From: Lewinella sp. IMCC34191
Lineage (GTDB): Bacteria; Bacteroidota; Bacteroidia; Chitinophagales; Saprospiraceae
DNA length: 64,000 nucleotides
NCBI RefSeq assembly: GCF_003390935.1
Contig: NZ_QNQZ01000001.1
Span: 248,001 to 312,000, forward strand
Reading direction: 5' to 3'
Part shown: one piece after another, positions 10,279-18,987 of the stretch
Position numbering within the stretch: position 1 is the first letter of the stretch
Layout of the letters: each line of letters begins with the position of its first letter
Made by a program: the position numbers and the translations under genes
Notes under the pieces: generated by a model
Databases searched by the model: none
Told to the model about the DNA's origin: nothing
The model's input: only the letters and a program-made list of their open reading frames with translations

Positions 10279-11961
10279 ATGCGAACTACACAACTGCCTA
10301 GAGTGGGCATATATTCCGGCCGTAACCTGCGAATTTATTCCCCCTTCCACTTCTCTCTATTCGTTGTTTTGCTGTTGCTGATTGCCCTACCGGCTACGGC
10401 CCATTATCGCATCATGACCAGTACCGGCATTCTCCCGGTCAAAGTGCGCGAGGGGGACTCGCCTTCCTTCCTCCACCTAATCAGCGCCGCACGCAGCATC
10501 AACAACCCGGAAGACCTCACTTACGTCCACGTAGCCGGCAGTAATCACTACATAGACGGTCCAGGACCCGTCGGCATCCGAAAGTGGCGGCGGGACTTTC
10601 AGGCGGATTCTCAGCTTCATATGGACTCGTTGGTGCCACTGCAGGCCGCAAGCAAGCAGGCGAGGCAGACCGATGCCCCAGTTTCGGACTTTGCCAAGCC
10701 CCGCATCATCAACACCACTGATCTGGGTGCCGACCCGGACGATAAACAGTCCATGGTGCGCCAATTGGTTTCCGCCGACGCATACGATATCGAGGGATTG
10801 ATCGTCTCGACGGGCTGCTGGAAGCCGAAACAGTACAATATGGCTATGCTCGATACTCTGATCGACGCGTACGCAGCGGCGTATCCGAACCTGAGGGTAC
10901 ACGCCCCCGACTTCCCCACACCGGATTATCTGCGGTCCGTCTCCATGATGGGACAGACCGGGTACGGCATGGGAAACGTTGGCACGGGAAAGGACAGTCC
11001 GGGGTCAGACCTCATCATTGCCGCCGTAGACCGTGGCGACCCGCGCCCCGTATGGGTCATGGGCTGGGGCGGAATGAATACGGTTGCGCAGGCCATCTGG
11101 ACCGTCCGCGAAACCCGCTCGCCGGAGGAACTTGAAAACTTCCTAGCCAAACTGAGGTTGTTCGACATCCTGGGTCAGGACGACGCCGGGGCCTGGATCG
11201 CCCACACTTTCCCTGGGGTATTTTATATCCGCGCCACTGACGTCTACGGTTGGCAGCCCACGGATTCATACCTGGACGAGCAAATACAGAACCACGGTCC
11301 GCTGGGTGCCGTTTATCCCGACCGTATCTGGGCCACCGAGGGCGACACACCTGCATTTTTGCACGTATATCCTAATGGCCTGAACGATCCGGAGCAGGTT
11401 GGACAAGGAGGCTGGGGCGGGCGTTTCGACACGACTGAGCGGGCGGGCATCCGCAGCATGTCGGAAGTCGCCAAAATTGAGGCAGGGGCGGAGGAAAAGT
11501 ACGATCCCTACTACATGTACGGAAACGTTCCGGTGGGGGAGGCCACCTTCAGCCGGTGGAAGCGGGCTATTCACGACGACTTCGCCGCCCGCATGGACTG
11601 GAGCATTACCGATACCTACGCTGCGGCAAACCACCATCCCCTGGCCGTACTAAATGACAGTCAGTCCAGGGAGGTGCTGACAATGGAGGCGTATCCGGGC
11701 ACGGACATCTCTCTGAGCGCGGAAGGATCGTCGGATCCGGACGGCGATATGCTGCACTACGCATGGTATTACTATCCGGAAGCTAGCTCCTACGACGGTC
11801 CAGTCACCATTGCAGGGAATGAAGCTTCTTCATGCATTGTCAACATTCCCGAAGGAGCGGCGGGTCAAAGGCTGCACCTCCTCCTGGAAGTCCGGGACAA
11901 TGGAGCTCCGTCCCTTGTCGCCTACCGCCGCATGATTATTGACGTGGGTATGGGCAACTGA
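10279..11961 (+). CDS. DUF1593 (nucleoside-hydrolase-like) secreted protein with unusual N-terminal extension
   Basis: The frame opens at 10225, but the Met at 10279 precedes a hydrophobic signal (FSLFVVLLLLIALPATA); 560 residues. From about residue 150 the DUF1593 nucleoside-hydrolase-like domain begins (KPRIINTTDLGADPDDKQSMVR, IEGLIVSTGCWK), with the acidic D-x-x-x-D-x-D-D cluster of that fold. From about residue 450 a DUF1593 C-terminal Ig-like domain follows (VLTMEAYPGTDISLSAEGSSDPDGD). Sde182-type proteins of this family are known from marine polysaccharide degraders as putative cellulose-binding or hydrolase proteins, and their activity is not settled. Residues about 42-148, between the signal and the domain (FLHLISAARSINNPEDLTYV, VAGSNHYIDGPG), are not usual for the family and look like a piece of another protein, perhaps an alpha/beta hydrolase tail. 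Confidence 0.8.
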   Translation: MRTTQLPRVGIYSGRNLRIYSPFHFSLFVVLLLLIALPATAHYRIMTSTGILPVKVREGDSPSFLHLISAARSINNPEDLTYVHVAGSNHYIDGPGPVGIRKWRRDFQADSQLHMDSLVPLQAASKQARQTDAPVSDFAKPRIINTTDLGADPDDKQSMVRQLVSADAYDIEGLIVSTGCWKPKQYNMAMLDTLIDAYAAAYPNLRVHAPDFPTPDYLRSVSMMGQTGYGMGNVGTGKDSPGSDLIIAAVDRGDPRPVWVMGWGGMNTVAQAIWTVRETRSPEELENFLAKLRLFDILGQDDAGAWIAHTFPGVFYIRATDVYGWQPTDSYLDEQIQNHGPLGAVYPDRIWATEGDTPAFLHVYPNGLNDPEQVGQGGWGGRFDTTERAGIRSMSEVAKIEAGAEEKYDPYYMYGNVPVGEATFSRWKRAIHDDFAARMDWSITDTYAAANHHPLAVLNDSQSREVLTMEAYPGTDISLSAEGSSDPDGDMLHYAWYYYPEASSYDGPVTIAGNEASSCIVNIPEGAAGQRLHLLLEVRDNGAPSLVAYRRMIIDVGMGN

Positions 11962-12026
11962 GTAAGAAGCGAGCTTGCTTTTTAAGGACTATTTATCACG
12001 GACGGTTGATCCGTTCACCCATCGGA

Positions 12027-12872
12027 ATGGCAACCTTCAACGAATCCCGCCCCCCTTTTAAACCCTACGGACTAAGCTGTGAGCGGTGGACACCCAGCCT
12101 CATGGGGCGGCCGGACCGGCACAATGAAATTGAGCTCAATTACCTCCCCACCGGTTCGGTCACCTACCTACTTCAGGACCGCCGGATCACCCTTCCGCCC
12201 AAGCGGATCGCCGCCTTCTGGGGACTCACTTCCCACCAGATCGTTGACCACGAGGGAGTAGAGCCCTACTTCGTGGTAACCATTCCCTTCTCCCTGTTTT
12301 TGGAGTGGAACCTGCCGGCTCCCTTCGTTGAACGCATTCTAACGGGAAGCGTGGTCATGGACCAGCGGGAGGAGATGGCCACTCCGGACGAGGTGCTGTT
12401 TACCAACTGGGCGGCCGGCGCCGGCGATCCGGCCAGTCGCAAGGTTATGCTACTAGAACTCCATGCCCGCCTGGCGCGGATGGCACTTCTCGCTCCTCCT
12501 GCGACCGAAACGACTAGCGGTCATCGGGGGCTGCAGGGAAGTGGCGACGAGATAGGCCGGGTGGAACAGATTGCTCTGTTCATCGCTCAAAACTTCCGCC
12601 AACCCATCCGGTCCGCCGACATCGGAAGGGCGGTCGGGCTGCACCCCGATTACGCGAATACCGTCTTCAAACGGGCTTTCCGTATGACGCTGGGGGAGTA
12701 CCTCACCACCGAACGCATTGCGTTTGCCAGCCGCCAGCTCGTTACTACTGCGGATTCCGTCACCGAAATTGCGTTCGCGAGTGGCTTTGGCTCCCTGAGC
12801 CGCTTTAACGCCGCCTTTCGCAAAGCGAACCGCTGCACGCCACGGGAGTACCGCGACCGCCACCGGAGGTAG
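12027..12872 (+). CDS. AraC-family transcriptional regulator (MelR-like)
   Basis: 281 residues from the ATG at 12027; a TTG 21 bases upstream is the alternative start. The N-terminal cupin-like sensor (HNEIELNYLPTGSVTYLLQDRR, PPKRIAAFWG) resembles sugar-responsive AraC proteins of the MelR type. The C-terminal 100 residues contain two helix-turn-helix motifs: RSADIGRAVGLHPDYANTVF and SVTEIAFASGFGSLSRFNAA, with the closing KANRCTPREYR typical of the family. It lies 65 bases after the DUF1593 gene on the same strand and is the only regulator in the glycan locus. It is therefore the likely local activator, responding to a released mono- or disaccharide (inference). Confidence 0.93.
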   Translation: MATFNESRPPFKPYGLSCERWTPSLMGRPDRHNEIELNYLPTGSVTYLLQDRRITLPPKRIAAFWGLTSHQIVDHEGVEPYFVVTIPFSLFLEWNLPAPFVERILTGSVVMDQREEMATPDEVLFTNWAAGAGDPASRKVMLLELHARLARMALLAPPATETTSGHRGLQGSGDEIGRVEQIALFIAQNFRQPIRSADIGRAVGLHPDYANTVFKRAFRMTLGEYLTTERIAFASRQLVTTADSVTEIAFASGFGSLSRFNAAFRKANRCTPREYRDRHRR

Positions 12873-13193
12873 CCGCCCAGAGCCTTCGCGCTTAGCTGGA
12901 TTGGGATTTCGTTTAGGTTTCCTTAGGTTACAGTGTGTGCAGAAGTTACAACCTAGCGAAATCGCTTGCTGTGCTGGTGATCAATGATTCAAGGGAAACA
13001 GAGTACGGCTGTTTTATTTTTAGTAGACGTTTTCCTGCCCACATGGTGGTTTTCATAACCTCCCGGCCGTACCCCAAGAACCTAGTACGATCACAACCCA
13101 AAAACGCCCCCGCCCCCTCGTTACCTTGCGACGGGTATATTTACTGTCGCCGTGGGGCGGGGAAGACATAAGTACCCGGAGCTGTTTTCAAAA
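12873..13193. other. Intergenic region without recognised content
   Basis: This lies between convergent genes (the AraC regulator on + and the barrel protein on -). The short frames here have no family signal. No strong terminator hairpin with a T tract was seen. Confidence 0.4.
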
Positions 13194-14474
13194 TCAGAAG
13201 CTGATCCCGGCCTCTACATTCACGCCGCTGAACTCCGCGCCCGCAAACCGGCCCGTCCAGGCGTCGCCGGTGTACCGCTGCCTGACGTATTCGACCTTGG
13301 TGAGGATGTTCCTGGAGAGGAACCAGCCGCCGCCGACGTTGAGGCGATCGATCTTCAGACCCTGGGGGGCATTCTCGGTAGCCTTCCCCCGCACGGTATT
13401 GTAGCGGCCGGCGAGGTAGAACTGCTCTTCGCTGCCGAAGCGGTAGACGAGTTCCGCGGCCAGTTGGGTGAAGGCGCCTTCCTTGCCGACTTCCGGCACG
13501 CTACTGACATTACTGCCGCCGGCCCGCTCGTAGACGCCGAAAAATTCGAGCCCCCGGTACTTTACGAAGGGAGTTACCTGCAGCGAAGTGAGCTTCACGA
13601 AGCGGGCGTTGTACCGACCCTCGAACTCGCCGCCCTGGGTAGTGCCGAGGGAGTCGGGCTGGGTGTGGAGTACGTTGTAGTAACGCCCGCCGGTACGGTC
13701 GCCGCCGTAGAGCCACGTGCCGGTGGAGGCACCTTGGTTGGTGTAGACGGAGGCGGTTAGGCGGACGCGCAAGTCCTCGTTGAACTGGTTATCCATCCCA
13801 ACTTTGCCGTAGAAGGAGAGCTGGTTATCGGTGTTTTCGTTTACCACCACGCTCTGATTGAGTTTGCCGTTGGTGACGCCGACGACGGCCAGGAGTCCGT
13901 TTTTCTGTAGGGTAAGCTGGCCGAAGGCCTCTGTGGAGAAGGCATCCATGATGTAGTTGCCGACGAAGGGATTGAAGACGACCCGCGCGTTGTCGCTGCG
14001 GCGGAAGTGGGTGTCCCCGAAGTTAAACTCGTCCAGGCCGATGGTGACGGTGGCGACTTCCATGAGCCCCGCCAGGAAACCGGGCTGGATGAAGTCGAGG
14101 CGATCGATCTGGAGATGGCCGCCTTTAACCCAGGCGTCCTCGTGGTGCCGGGACGAGAGGTAGGTGGTGAGGTGCATGCGCACGCCGTCCAGTAGCTGTA
14201 CGTCGAGGTTAAGATTGGCAACGGGTAAGTTGAAATTGGTGCCGAGCTCGACCAGGCTGTTGGCGTCGTTGGACTGGTTTATGCTCTGGAACTGCATCGC
14301 GAAGTCCCCGCCCACCTGTACCCGGACGCCTTGGAAGGGAACCGTATCGGCCTTGCTGGTTTCGAAAACGTTGAGACCGCGCCCGTCGTTGGGGCGAAAG
14401 AACTGCAGATCGGGTTGCTGGGCGTAGAGGACCGTACCGAGCGTACCGAGAATTAATAGGAGTACACTTCTCAT
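13194..14474 (-). CDS. Outer-membrane beta-barrel (porin-like) protein
   Basis: 426 residues with a Sec signal (MRSVLLLILGTLGTVLYAQ). The body alternates polar and hydrophobic residues in short strands throughout, with barrel-like stretches (GVRVQVGGDFAMQFQ, NLNLDVQLLDGVRMHLTTYL, LSFYGKVGMDNQF, VTPFVKYRGLEFFGVYERAGG), and ends on Phe (VNVEAGISF), as outer-membrane barrels do. The layout, including MEVATVTIGLDEFNFGD and the RYNTVRG/LNVGGGWFLSRNI repeats, resembles phosphate-selective/short porins annotated in Bacteroidota. The specific substrate is not readable. A YceI-family gene lies 39 bases upstream and is probably co-transcribed. Confidence 0.75.
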   Translation of the reverse strand: MRSVLLLILGTLGTVLYAQQPDLQFFRPNDGRGLNVFETSKADTVPFQGVRVQVGGDFAMQFQSINQSNDANSLVELGTNFNLPVANLNLDVQLLDGVRMHLTTYLSSRHHEDAWVKGGHLQIDRLDFIQPGFLAGLMEVATVTIGLDEFNFGDTHFRRSDNARVVFNPFVGNYIMDAFSTEAFGQLTLQKNGLLAVVGVTNGKLNQSVVVNENTDNQLSFYGKVGMDNQFNEDLRVRLTASVYTNQGASTGTWLYGGDRTGGRYYNVLHTQPDSLGTTQGGEFEGRYNARFVKLTSLQVTPFVKYRGLEFFGVYERAGGSNVSSVPEVGKEGAFTQLAAELVYRFGSEEQFYLAGRYNTVRGKATENAPQGLKIDRLNVGGGWFLSRNILTKVEYVRQRYTGDAWTGRFAGAEFSGVNVEAGISF

Positions 14475-14513
14475 GGTAGTTGATTGAGGGGGGGTAGTAG
14501 AAAGGGGAAGAGG

Positions 14514-15122
14514 CTAGACGCCGGCATTCTTCCGGTAATCGACCGAGAACTCGAGAGTAAGGTCATCGCCGCACTTCATGACACCCAGGAGGAAGGTGGG
14601 GGGATCTACGCCGTAGTCGGTCATTTTCAGGTCGTAGGAGCCGCGGCAGGTGACCGTGCCGTCTTGGTCGACGGACAAGTGGACGTCCATTACAATATCC
14701 CGGGTCGTACCCGCAATGGTAAGTTTCCCTTTGGTCTTCAGCAGGAATCCACCGGTTTCGGGGGATACGGCGGCGGAAGCCAGCAGGTAGTCGATCCGCT
14801 CGTATTCTTCGGCCCGCAGGGCGTCGTAGGCGTTGTTGTCCATGCTGTTGCTTTCGCTGCGTAGGTCCTTGACGGCCAGGGAGAAGGTCAGTGCGGGCAG
14901 GGCGGTGAGTTCCTGTGCGTTGCCGGGGGAAAAGACGAACTCCGCCTCCCCGGTTACGGAACTGGCCTTCATTTCCCAATCATGGACGGTGGAGGTGCCG
15001 AGCAAGCGGACGTTGACGTCCCGGTCGCCGGCGACCGCGTAAGTGGCCTGGGCGTTGGCGGCGGGACTGACGCCTAGCATGCAAAGTAAGAGCAGGGGTA
15101 GCGTCGTAATGGGATACTTCAT
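14514..15122 (-). CDS. YceI-family periplasmic protein
   Basis: 202 residues with a Sec signal (MKYPITTLPLLLLCMLGVSPAANA). The lipocalin-like YceI fold is marked by LLGTSTVHDWEMKASSVTGEAEF near the start, SLAVKDLRSESNSMDNNAYDALRAEEY in the middle, and GKLTIAGTTRDIVMDVHLSVD toward the end. YceI proteins bind isoprenoids or similar amphiphiles in the periplasm. It is followed after 39 bases by the porin-like barrel gene, suggesting a two-gene transport or envelope unit (inference). The closing part (FLLGVMKCGDDLTLEFSVDYRK) is intact. Confidence 0.92.
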   Translation of the reverse strand: MKYPITTLPLLLLCMLGVSPAANAQATYAVAGDRDVNVRLLGTSTVHDWEMKASSVTGEAEFVFSPGNAQELTALPALTFSLAVKDLRSESNSMDNNAYDALRAEEYERIDYLLASAAVSPETGGFLLKTKGKLTIAGTTRDIVMDVHLSVDQDGTVTCRGSYDLKMTDYGVDPPTFLLGVMKCGDDLTLEFSVDYRKNAGV

Positions 15123-15654
15123 ATTTAAGTTGGTTGGTTAGGAACCTAAAAGTACCGGGCTACCCCCGCCGGACTGCTGATGCAGATCATTGCCGCCGCT
15201 GATGTAGCACAGGGGAGGGGCCGCGTCGTCGACCGACGCGCCTTCGACCTGGCCCACGCTGCGTCAGATGCCCGCAATCAACGCGTTCTTCCCGGCGGTC
15301 GGATCCCGGGGTAAAATGACGGCCCGCGATCGCAGCCACGAGGTATCCGAAGCCTTACGGAACCTGCTATTGCAGTTTGGTACCCCGATGGGGGGTCCTA
15401 CTATGTGATGCTGCCGTATACCCGGAGGTGCTTGGGTTCGCTCCGAGGTTCTGCGCTTAAACCAGCAAACCCCGCAGCTCCATCCCCGCCGTGGCGCTCC
15501 TGGAGGTCGCCGAGGACGAGGGCGGTGCGCCGGCGTACGCTGTCTTAGTCCTGGTTGACGAGGTGGCCGCTCTCCCGCACAACCCGGCCGGTCAGCAGGT
15601 GCAGGAGGGCTTGGGAGATAGCCCGGTCGGTACTTAGAAACTCGCGGAGGCGGG
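15123..15654. other. Intergenic region with degraded coding-like sequence
   Basis: No intact gene. The minus frame that carries the transposase remnant continues leftward to about 15500 as sense-like text (TDRAISQALLHLL, RESGHLVNQD, a TAA, then RRRTALVLGDLQERHGG) that I cannot assign. On the + strand a short piece near 15360-15440 reads AVWYPDGGSYYVMLPY, also unassigned. The region looks like a scar of several old insertions. Confidence 0.3.
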
Positions 15655-15949
15655 GGCACTTCAGCTGACCTCTTTCCAGTTGATTGAGCGCCAGATTAAT
15701 TTTGGTCAAAACGCCACCCAAGGACCACTGGTGAAATTAGGAGTACACCGCGCTCCAGGCCGGAAATCTAGTCTGGGAAAGGTTGCGCCATTGGCAACCC
15801 GTACGGGTGATGTAAAGAATCGCATCGAAAACGCGTCTCAGCCACAGCCTTCGTTTGCGACCACAGTTCAAGAATTGCTTTATAACTTCCCACTGGCTGT
15901 TGGTCAGCGGGGTGTAACGCCTTTGCATGTTTTTACTCGGTTTAGTCAC
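15655..15949 (-). pseudogene. IS5-type transposase remnant (N-terminal DUF4096 part)
   Basis: The minus strand from the GTG at 15949 gives RRYTPLTNSQWEVIKQFL, then LRRVFDAILYITRTGCQWRN and FPAWSAVYS. A TAA at 15737-15739 stops it, and the same frame goes on with FHQWSLGGVLTKINLALNQL. This is the N-terminal domain of IS5-group transposases: the (Y)x(P)LxxxQW opening, the TGCQWR core, and the YxxFxxW...G helix. The catalytic DDE part is missing. Only about 95 codons survive, so the element is inactive. Terminal repeats were not found. Confidence 0.8.
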
Positions 15950-16073
15950 CTTTCAAAACAGACCAGCAGCCACTTTTATCGGCTCAGATATATTCCGACA
16001 CAAGCTCTAATAAGAGAATAAAGCAAATGCATTCTCCGTCAAATCCTTTTTTGACACGAGGCAATTGCTGACC

Positions 16074-16778
16074 TTACGTAGCCGTAAAACGCTGCCGCCA
16101 CTTCACCGCCCGTGCTTCCGACATGATCACTTCTTCATCTTCCGTTCCCACGCTGAGCAAGTAACGACCCCGACTGAGGGAGCGGAAGTGCCGGATGGCG
16201 GACACCCGGACGATCTCCGAACGGCTGCAGCGGAAGAACGCGTCCGGGGGCAGGCGTTTTTCAAGTTCCCGGAGCGGCAGGCGCAGCAGCGAAGTGCCGT
16301 CCCCGTGGTAAAGGCGGACGTAGTGGTCGTACGCCCGGACCAGGTAAATTGCGTCGGTAGCTACGAAGCGGCCGCCCTGCTTGTCCTCCACGTAGAGCGG
16401 ATCCTGTTCCGGAGGGCCGGCAAGGAGTTCCCGTACCCGTTCCAGGGCCATTGCGAGTCGGTCGGGCGTAACCGGCTTGGGCAGGTAGTCGACCGCCTGC
16501 ACCGTAAAGGCCCGTACCGCATTGGCGTCGAAGGCGGAAACGACCACGACCAGGGGTGGATCGGGGAGCAGGTCAAACAGGGAGAAACCGTTGGCCTCCG
16601 GCATCTGGATGTCGAGGAAAACAACGTCCGGGCGGTGCGCCCGAACGGCCGCGACGGCACCGGTCACCGAAGCGGCCTCGCCCACCACCTGACAACCGCC
16701 CGCTTCCGCGAGCAGGGCGGCGAGCTCCACCCGCGCCAATCGCTCGTCGTCGACCACCAAGCAACGTAGATTCATCAT
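16074..16778 (-). CDS. LytTR-family response regulator
   Basis: 234 residues. The N-terminal receiver domain has the acidic pair VVDDE, the phosphoacceptor Asp56 in VVFLDIQMP, and Lys101 in DYLPKPV. The C-terminal LytTR DNA-binding domain spans about residues 130-230 (AIYLVRAYDHYVRLYHGDG, LRELEKRLPPDAFFRCSRSEIV, GRYLLSV). The start overlaps the stop of the upstream histidine kinase gene by one base, so they are translationally coupled. LytTR regulators with YehU/LytS-type kinases often control export or cell-envelope genes. The divergent peptidase gene at 17933 is a candidate target. Confidence 0.96.
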   Translation of the reverse strand: MMNLRCLVVDDERLARVELAALLAEAGGCQVVGEAASVTGAVAAVRAHRPDVVFLDIQMPEANGFSLFDLLPDPPLVVVVSAFDANAVRAFTVQAVDYLPKPVTPDRLAMALERVRELLAGPPEQDPLYVEDKQGGRFVATDAIYLVRAYDHYVRLYHGDGTSLLRLPLRELEKRLPPDAFFRCSRSEIVRVSAIRHFRSLSRGRYLLSVGTEDEEVIMSEARAVKWRQRFTAT

Positions 16779-17827
16779 CAGCGGGGCAGTTTTAGCGTGG
16801 CCACCACTTGCGGGCTTCCCGTGGCATCAACGGGCTCCAGCGTCAGGCTGGCCCGGCTTCCGTAGTGCAGCGCCAGGCGCTGCCGCAGGTTGCTGAGCCC
16901 CCGCCCCCGACCGCCCGTGGGGTAGTCGCCGTCGTTCGTTACTTCAATAGCCCAGTCCACTCGGGTCGATCGCACCCTGACGGCGATGCATCCGCCGCCC
17001 GGGCGCCGGGAAATGCCGTGCTTCACGGCGTTCTCCACGAGGGTGTGCAGGCTCAAGGGAGGGAGCCGGTAGCTTTCGCAACCGGACGGTAGCTGCCAGT
17101 CCACCACCAGCCGCTCCTCGAAGCGGAGTTGTTCCAGCGCCAGGTATTCGCGCACCAGCGCCAGTTCCGCGGCCAGCGTGATCTCCCCGCCGCCTTCCTG
17201 CCGGAGCGACTGGCGGAGCAGCGCCGCCAAGTGATCAATGGCCGTTCGGGCCCGCCCCGGATCCTCCCGGGTAAGGGCCTTAATGCTGTTCAGGGCATTG
17301 AAGAGAAAGTGGGGGTTGAGTTCCCCCGTTAGTTTGGTCAGCCGCGCTTCGGTGACCAGCTGCGCCTGACGTGCGGCCTCGGCGGCGTGCAGGGCGCTCT
17401 GGCGTGCGAGGTGGTACCCGTGGAAGGCCAGCAGCCAGATGGCGAGGTAGCGCGCTCCGCCGCTTAGGGCCCCCGGTACGACGGTCAGGAAGCCCCCGTA
17501 GGCGTCGGTGCGGAGCACGCGGTAGCCTACCCAGGTCATCAGCATGTACTGGGCTACCAGGACGAGCCAGGCGGTCAGCACGACCGGAAGGATGCGGGGC
17601 AGGGGAAGTTGCGTCCATCCGTGGACCCGGGCCGTGCGGGCGTAGAGGTGCGTCGCCCCGATCTGCCAGCCTACCTGGGCCAGGAGAAGCGGAACGGCAA
17701 TGAACCCCAGGTAGTACGGATCGGTGTAGTATGACCAGTACAGCCCCACCAAACTCCAGCCGATGAGTTGACAGTACCAGTAGGCCCGGTGCTCGCGTTG
17801 TTTCGCTTCGATACGCAAAAGTAGCAT
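16778..17827 (-). CDS. LytS/YehU-type membrane sensor histidine kinase
   Basis: 349 residues from the ATG at 17827. An upstream ATG at 17923 would leave only 9 bases to the divergent gene start, so I prefer the inner one. Four or so transmembrane helices fill residues 18-140. Then comes the His_kinase domain with GELNPHFLFNALNSIKAL (phosphorylated His173), the dimer helix, and an ATPase region (LHTLVENAVKHGISRR N-box, GRGLSNLRQRLALHYG G-box). It is the partner of the downstream LytTR regulator. There is no separate periplasmic sensor domain, so the signal is probably sensed in or near the membrane. Confidence 0.95.
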   Translation of the reverse strand: MLLLRIEAKQREHRAYWYCQLIGWSLVGLYWSYYTDPYYLGFIAVPLLLAQVGWQIGATHLYARTARVHGWTQLPLPRILPVVLTAWLVLVAQYMLMTWVGYRVLRTDAYGGFLTVVPGALSGGARYLAIWLLAFHGYHLARQSALHAAEAARQAQLVTEARLTKLTGELNPHFLFNALNSIKALTREDPGRARTAIDHLAALLRQSLRQEGGGEITLAAELALVREYLALEQLRFEERLVVDWQLPSGCESYRLPPLSLHTLVENAVKHGISRRPGGGCIAVRVRSTRVDWAIEVTNDGDYPTGGRGRGLSNLRQRLALHYGSRASLTLEPVDATGSPQVVATLKLPR

Positions 17828-17932
17828 TCCCCGGCCCGCCCCAAAAGGCCCGGCACCCGCATCCGCGCCTGTACGACCCGCCTTCACGTCATTTCCCTTC
17901 CGGGGTGGGGGAGAAGCTTGCATATTCGGGCC

Positions 17933-18934
17933 ATGAGATATCTAATCCCCCTGTTTTTACTGTGCGTTTTTGTCCAATCCTGCGCCGTTCGGCACTCCCC
18001 ACCACCGCCGGCCCAGAGCCCGGCCGCAGCCTACCTCGACGAGTTCTTTACCGTCGTCAGTAGGCTGGCGCTGGACCACGAACGGTTCGACTGGGTAGCC
18101 CTGCGCCAACGCGCCGATAGCCTTGCGCGGGGGGCAACGACCACTTCGGAAACCTATCCCGCCCTCCGGGATATCCTGGGGCGGGTGAATCGGCACTCCT
18201 TCCTGATGGATCCCGGTAGAACGGAGCGCTGGCAATCGGGCGGGGGAGACGAAGAAGCGGCCGGAGGTATCCAGGATATTTCCCAGGCCACCGGTCATGT
18301 CATCAGCCCGGAGGTGAGCTACGTGTCCGTTCCCATGGTCCACACCGGTCACGGCCCGACGATGCAGCACTTTGCCGATTCGTTGCAGTCCCTTATTGCC
18401 CGACTGGACGGTCCCAACACGACCGGCTGGGTGGTCGACCTGCGGGGGAACGGCGGCGGAAATTGCTGGCCGATGCTCACGGGCCTGGGGCCCATTCTCG
18501 GCGAAGGGACCGCCGGCTACTTCATGGATCGGGACGGCCGCCACGCTGATTCCTGGGGGTACCGCAAGGGTGCTTCGGTACAGAAAGGCCGGCGGATGGT
18601 GGAGGTGAGCGGTACTCCCTACCAACTACACCACCCGCATCCCCGCGTAGCGGTACTGACGGACGGCCGAACCGGAAGTTCCGGGGAGGTCGTTACGGTG
18701 TCTTTCCGTGGGCGGCCCGACACCCGGAGTTTCGGCACGGCGACGGCGGGCTATTCCACGACCAATTTTACCCATTATATGTCCGACGGCGCCCTGCTGA
18801 ACCTGACCGTTTCCGTATACGGCGACCGGAAGAAACACGCCTACGGAAAGGAGATCGTGCCCGACGTCGTGACCGAGGATCCCCTTGCGGAAGCGAAAGC
18901 GTGGCTGGACGCCATGCAGCAGTCGGGTAAATAG
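17933..18934 (+). CDS. S41-family (C-terminal processing) peptidase lipoprotein
   Basis: 333 residues from the ATG at 17933; a TTG at 17918 is in frame but unlikely. Lipobox VQSC places Cys17 at the membrane. The protease core shows GWVVDLRGNGGGN (about 165-177), then TDGRTGSSGEVV with the probable catalytic Ser250, and SFGTATAGYSTTN. The PDZ domain of CtpA-type enzymes is absent, so it belongs to the short tricorn/RBP-like S41 group. It diverges from the histidine kinase gene with about 105 bases between the two starts, which probably hold both promoters. Confidence 0.9.
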   Translation: MRYLIPLFLLCVFVQSCAVRHSPPPPAQSPAAAYLDEFFTVVSRLALDHERFDWVALRQRADSLARGATTTSETYPALRDILGRVNRHSFLMDPGRTERWQSGGGDEEAAGGIQDISQATGHVISPEVSYVSVPMVHTGHGPTMQHFADSLQSLIARLDGPNTTGWVVDLRGNGGGNCWPMLTGLGPILGEGTAGYFMDRDGRHADSWGYRKGASVQKGRRMVEVSGTPYQLHHPHPRVAVLTDGRTGSSGEVVTVSFRGRPDTRSFGTATAGYSTTNFTHYMSDGALLNLTVSVYGDRKKHAYGKEIVPDVVTEDPLAEAKAWLDAMQQSGK

Positions 18935-18987
18935 CGGCTGCTCGGTCCGGGAAGTCATACTGACACGCTTACCCTATATTGGAAACT

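Noticed and set aside
12935-13171. 78-codon open frame after the AraC gene
   Set aside because: No start context, no family similarity, composition like non-coding DNA.
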